Shown piece by piece: positions 4,898 to 6,851 of a stretch of 6,851 nucleotides of DNA. The position numbers and the translations under genes were made by a program. Source of the stretch: an uncultured Armatimonadota bacterium (GTDB lineage Bacteria; Armatimonadota; Armatimonadia; Armatimonadales; Armatimonadaceae); contig CAIYBQ010000242.1 in assembly GCA_903924445.1 (NCBI GenBank), positions 1 to 6,851 of the forward strand, written 5' to 3'. Position 1 is the first letter of the stretch. The number at the start of each line of letters is the position of its first letter. The notes below the pieces were generated by a model. It did not search any database and was not told the origin of the DNA. It saw only the letters and a list, made by a program, of their open reading frames with translations.

Positions 4898-6730
4898 TTG
4901 GTATCCAAAGAAATCATCGTAAATGGTGATCCGCGGGAAACCCGGATTGCTGTCCGTGAAGACGGAAAACTCGTAGAACTACACATCGAACGCGGCGAGC
5001 GTGTCGTTGGAAGTATCTTTAAAGGCCGTGTCGATAATGTAGTCGCAGGTCAGGATGCTGCATTTGTCGACATCGGGCTGGAACGTAACGCTTATCTTGC
5101 AGCGGGTGACATTGTCTCCCCTGGCGACCTCGATGAAGATGATTCGTTCGATCGACGTGGTAGACGCCCACGCCCAACCGTTCCCATCAAGAACCTGGTT
5201 CGACGTAACCAGGAAGTCTTGGTTCAGGTCATCAAGGGCCCACGTGGCACAAAGGGATCCCGTGTTTCCACACGTATCTCGCTCCCTGGACGCTACTTGG
5301 TCTTCATGCCGGATGAAAACTCGACGGGTGTATCGCGCAAAATTGATGACCCGAAAGAGCGTGATCGTCTAAAGCGCATTGTCGAAGGTATTCGTCATCC
5401 AGGCTATGGACTGATTGTCCGTACGGAAGCCGAAGGCAAGACCGAGCGCGAGCTGCGTCAGGACCTTGAGTATCTTGAGCAAACATGGGCAACCGTAAAG
5501 CAATCGGCAGACTCTGTCCGGGCGCCAGCACTTGTCTATCAGGACCTTACACTGCTCTTCCGCATTTTGCGGGATGCGTTTGGCTCAGATGTTGACCGCC
5601 TGATTCTGGATAACCCTGAAGACTACAAGAAAGCACATGAGCTGCTTGACTTCTTCGGACCATCCCTGAAGGACCGTGTTGTCCTCTTTGATTCACATAT
5701 TCCAATTTTCGACCATTTCCACATCGAACAGGAAATGCATCAACAGCTCCGCCGTAGGGTGCCGTTGAAGTCCGGTGGCTATCTGATCATCGACCAAACC
5801 GAAGCGCTGGTCGCAATCGATGTCAACTCAGGCAAGTTTGGTGGAAAAACCGAAGGTCTATCCGACACAATCGTTCAAACCAACCTTGAAGCCGTCAATG
5901 AGATTGCCCGACAGCTGCGCTTGCGCGACATGGGTGGCATTCTTGTCCTTGACCTTATTGACATGAACAACGCAACAGACCGCCGTAAGGTGGAAGTTGC
6001 GCTTGAGGCAGCCTTCAAAACCGATAAGAACCGCTGCAAAGTCAGTCATATCTCGCCACTTGGCCTGATCGAAATGACCCGAAAGCGCACTGGCGAGACA
6101 GTCAATGAGCAAATGGATGTCCCTTGTCCATACTGCTCGGGCACAGGCCGTGTTCAGTCCCCAGAATCAGTAGCATTCACCATCCAACGTGAGATTCGTC
6201 GTCAAGCTAAGACAAACACCGCTGAGGCATTCCATGTGACATGTCACCCGCTGGTGGCTGCTGCGCTTGTCGGTGATGGCGGTGATGACATCGAACAGCT
6301 CGAGCACTTCATCGAGCGCGCTGTCTATATTCGCTCCACCACTGACATCCACATGGAAAAGTACGACATCCAGCCTGGTTCCATGGATGACTTCGACCGT
6401 AGACTGGCGACATTCCGCCCTGGACAATCTGTGGATGCACGTATCGTGAGTGTTGGTGACACACCGACATCCACTGCTGCGGGCATCACGGAAACAGGTC
6501 TTGTTATCCACTTCCAACAGGGAAGCCGACAGCTGGGCCAATCGGTCCGCCTGAAGGTAACCGGCACCGGACGCTCATCGGCGACGGGAGAAATCCTCAA
6601 CCGTGATCGTGTCAACGATAATCAACCGCGTCCCCATGTCGCACCAACATCCGAAGGCGCGATGACATCACGGCCATCCGATGGCCAAAATCGTCGGCGA
6701 CGGCGCCGCGGTCCACGGGAAACCAGCTAG
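4898..6730 (+). CDS. Ribonuclease E/G family endoribonuclease
   Basis: This single-strand-specific endoribonuclease should act in mRNA decay and in rRNA/tRNA maturation. The 610 residues contain an N-terminal S1-type RNA-binding part (about 36-130, with SIFKGRVDNV and AAFVDIGLERNAYL) holding a short charged insert (about 75-95). The DNase I-like catalytic region follows, with VAIDVNSG (Asp308, Asn310) and GGILVLDLIDM (Asp352), matching the metal-binding residues of E. coli RNase E. CPYCSGTG (Cys410, Cys413) is the zinc link of the tetramer. An RNase G-like small domain runs to about 495. Residues 505-570 form an extra beta-rich domain resembling TRAM. The tail ends in six arginines (599-604). 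There is no long RNase E-type degradosome scaffold. The TTG start is set by AGAGGAG. I give no symbol because rne and rng cannot be separated. Confidence 0.97.
   Translation: MVSKEIIVNGDPRETRIAVREDGKLVELHIERGERVVGSIFKGRVDNVVAGQDAAFVDIGLERNAYLAAGDIVSPGDLDEDDSFDRRGRRPRPTVPIKNLVRRNQEVLVQVIKGPRGTKGSRVSTRISLPGRYLVFMPDENSTGVSRKIDDPKERDRLKRIVEGIRHPGYGLIVRTEAEGKTERELRQDLEYLEQTWATVKQSADSVRAPALVYQDLTLLFRILRDAFGSDVDRLILDNPEDYKKAHELLDFFGPSLKDRVVLFDSHIPIFDHFHIEQEMHQQLRRRVPLKSGGYLIIDQTEALVAIDVNSGKFGGKTEGLSDTIVQTNLEAVNEIARQLRLRDMGGILVLDLIDMNNATDRRKVEVALEAAFKTDKNRCKVSHISPLGLIEMTRKRTGETVNEQMDVPCPYCSGTGRVQSPESVAFTIQREIRRQAKTNTAEAFHVTCHPLVAAALVGDGGDDIEQLEHFIERAVYIRSTTDIHMEKYDIQPGSMDDFDRRLATFRPGQSVDARIVSVGDTPTSTAAGITETGLVIHFQQGSRQLGQSVRLKVTGTGRSSATGEILNRDRVNDNQPRPHVAPTSEGAMTSRPSDGQNRRRRRRGPRETS
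6644..6683 (+). repeat. Direct repeat copy 1, inside the RNase gene 3' end
   Basis: These 40 bp encode part of the C-terminal tail (around SEGAMTSRPSD, residues 585-595). They match 6812-6851 at 38 of 40 positions in direct orientation, with an offset of 168 bp. Similarity stops abruptly on the 5' side. The second copy runs off the window on the 3' side. Confidence 0.93.
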
Positions 6731-6760
6731 ATTTCCTAGGATTGACAATCGAAATGACTA

Positions 6761-6787
6761 AACCCGGGCTCAAGACCCGGGTTTTTT
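6761..6787 (+). terminator. Rho-independent terminator after the RNase E/G gene
   Basis: AACCCGGG (6761-6768) and CCCGGGTT (6776-6783) form a perfect 8-bp stem with a 7-base loop, CTCAAGA. A run of six T (6782-6787) overlaps the end of the stem. The hairpin begins 30 bp after the stop codon. Confidence 0.93.
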
Positions 6788-6811
6788 CTTGTTTGGATAG
6801 CAGCGGTGAAG

Positions 6812-6851
6812 CCAGCATCCGAAGGCGCGATGACATCACGGCCATCTGATG
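6812..6851 (+). repeat. Direct repeat copy 2, RNase tail fragment beyond the terminator
   Basis: This is the partner of 6644-6683, with two differences (G for A at 6815 and T for C at 6847). Both changes keep the copied frame open; the first alters a residue and the second is silent. It starts 24 bp after the terminator's T run and is cut by the window edge. Whether the copied tail continues to a stop codon cannot be seen. Confidence 0.93.

Noticed and set aside
6644..6851. Integrative element bounded by att sites made from the RNase gene tail
   Set aside because: Only 128 bp lie between the copies and these hold the rest of the gene and a normal terminator; no integrase or element genes are visible. 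It could be reconsidered with sequence beyond 6851.
1..6851. tRNA, rRNA, CRISPR array, insertion sequence or toxin-antitoxin genes
   Set aside because: I looked on both strands and saw no cloverleaf-like gene, regularly spaced repeat array, transposase, or toxin-antitoxin pair.

Overview
The window looks like chromosomal DNA from a bacterium of intermediate GC content, with no sign of plasmid or phage genes. The genes are housekeeping or membrane/envelope genes. Placement is uncertain. A secreted LTxxQ-repeat protein with a signal peptide hints at a diderm cell. An L10-type attenuated rplJL leader and a short RNase E/G with an unusual C-terminal domain suggest a deep lineage of the Terrabacteria type (Armatimonadota or a relative), but this is a low-confidence guess.

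Left part, read on the minus strand: a putative 38-residue membrane peptide (2422-2306) runs by a 4-base overlap into a TSUP/TauE-type transporter (2309-1479). The rplJ promoter lies across the last codons of that transporter gene. It is followed by a leader with an L10-binding structure and an attenuator, then rplJ (L10), rplL (L7/L12) and a strong terminator. Beyond the terminator (49-183) is a decayed fragment of rplL.

Middle: on the plus strand, a small exported protein with four LTxxQ-like repeats (2666-3265) ends at a hairpin terminator. It converges on a HAD-IIA phosphatase of the NagD/phosphoglycolate phosphatase type (4110-3325, minus). A 210-bp divergent region follows, with a perfect 23-bp inverted repeat.

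Right part, plus strand: a GtrA-family four-helix membrane protein (4322-4867) lies 30 bp upstream of an RNase E/G gene (4898-6730). The latter carries all visible catalytic and zinc-link residues plus an extra C-terminal part that resembles a TRAM/OB-fold domain and a poly-Arg tail. A terminator follows. The last 40 bp of the window repeat part of the RNase gene's 3' end almost exactly.

I see no new defence or mobile system. The most unusual pattern is that both terminal genes, rplL and the RNase gene, have a partial copy of their own 3' end just past their terminator. Other points of interest are the detached, self-regulated rplJL operon, the overlapping small membrane ORF and the RNase extension.
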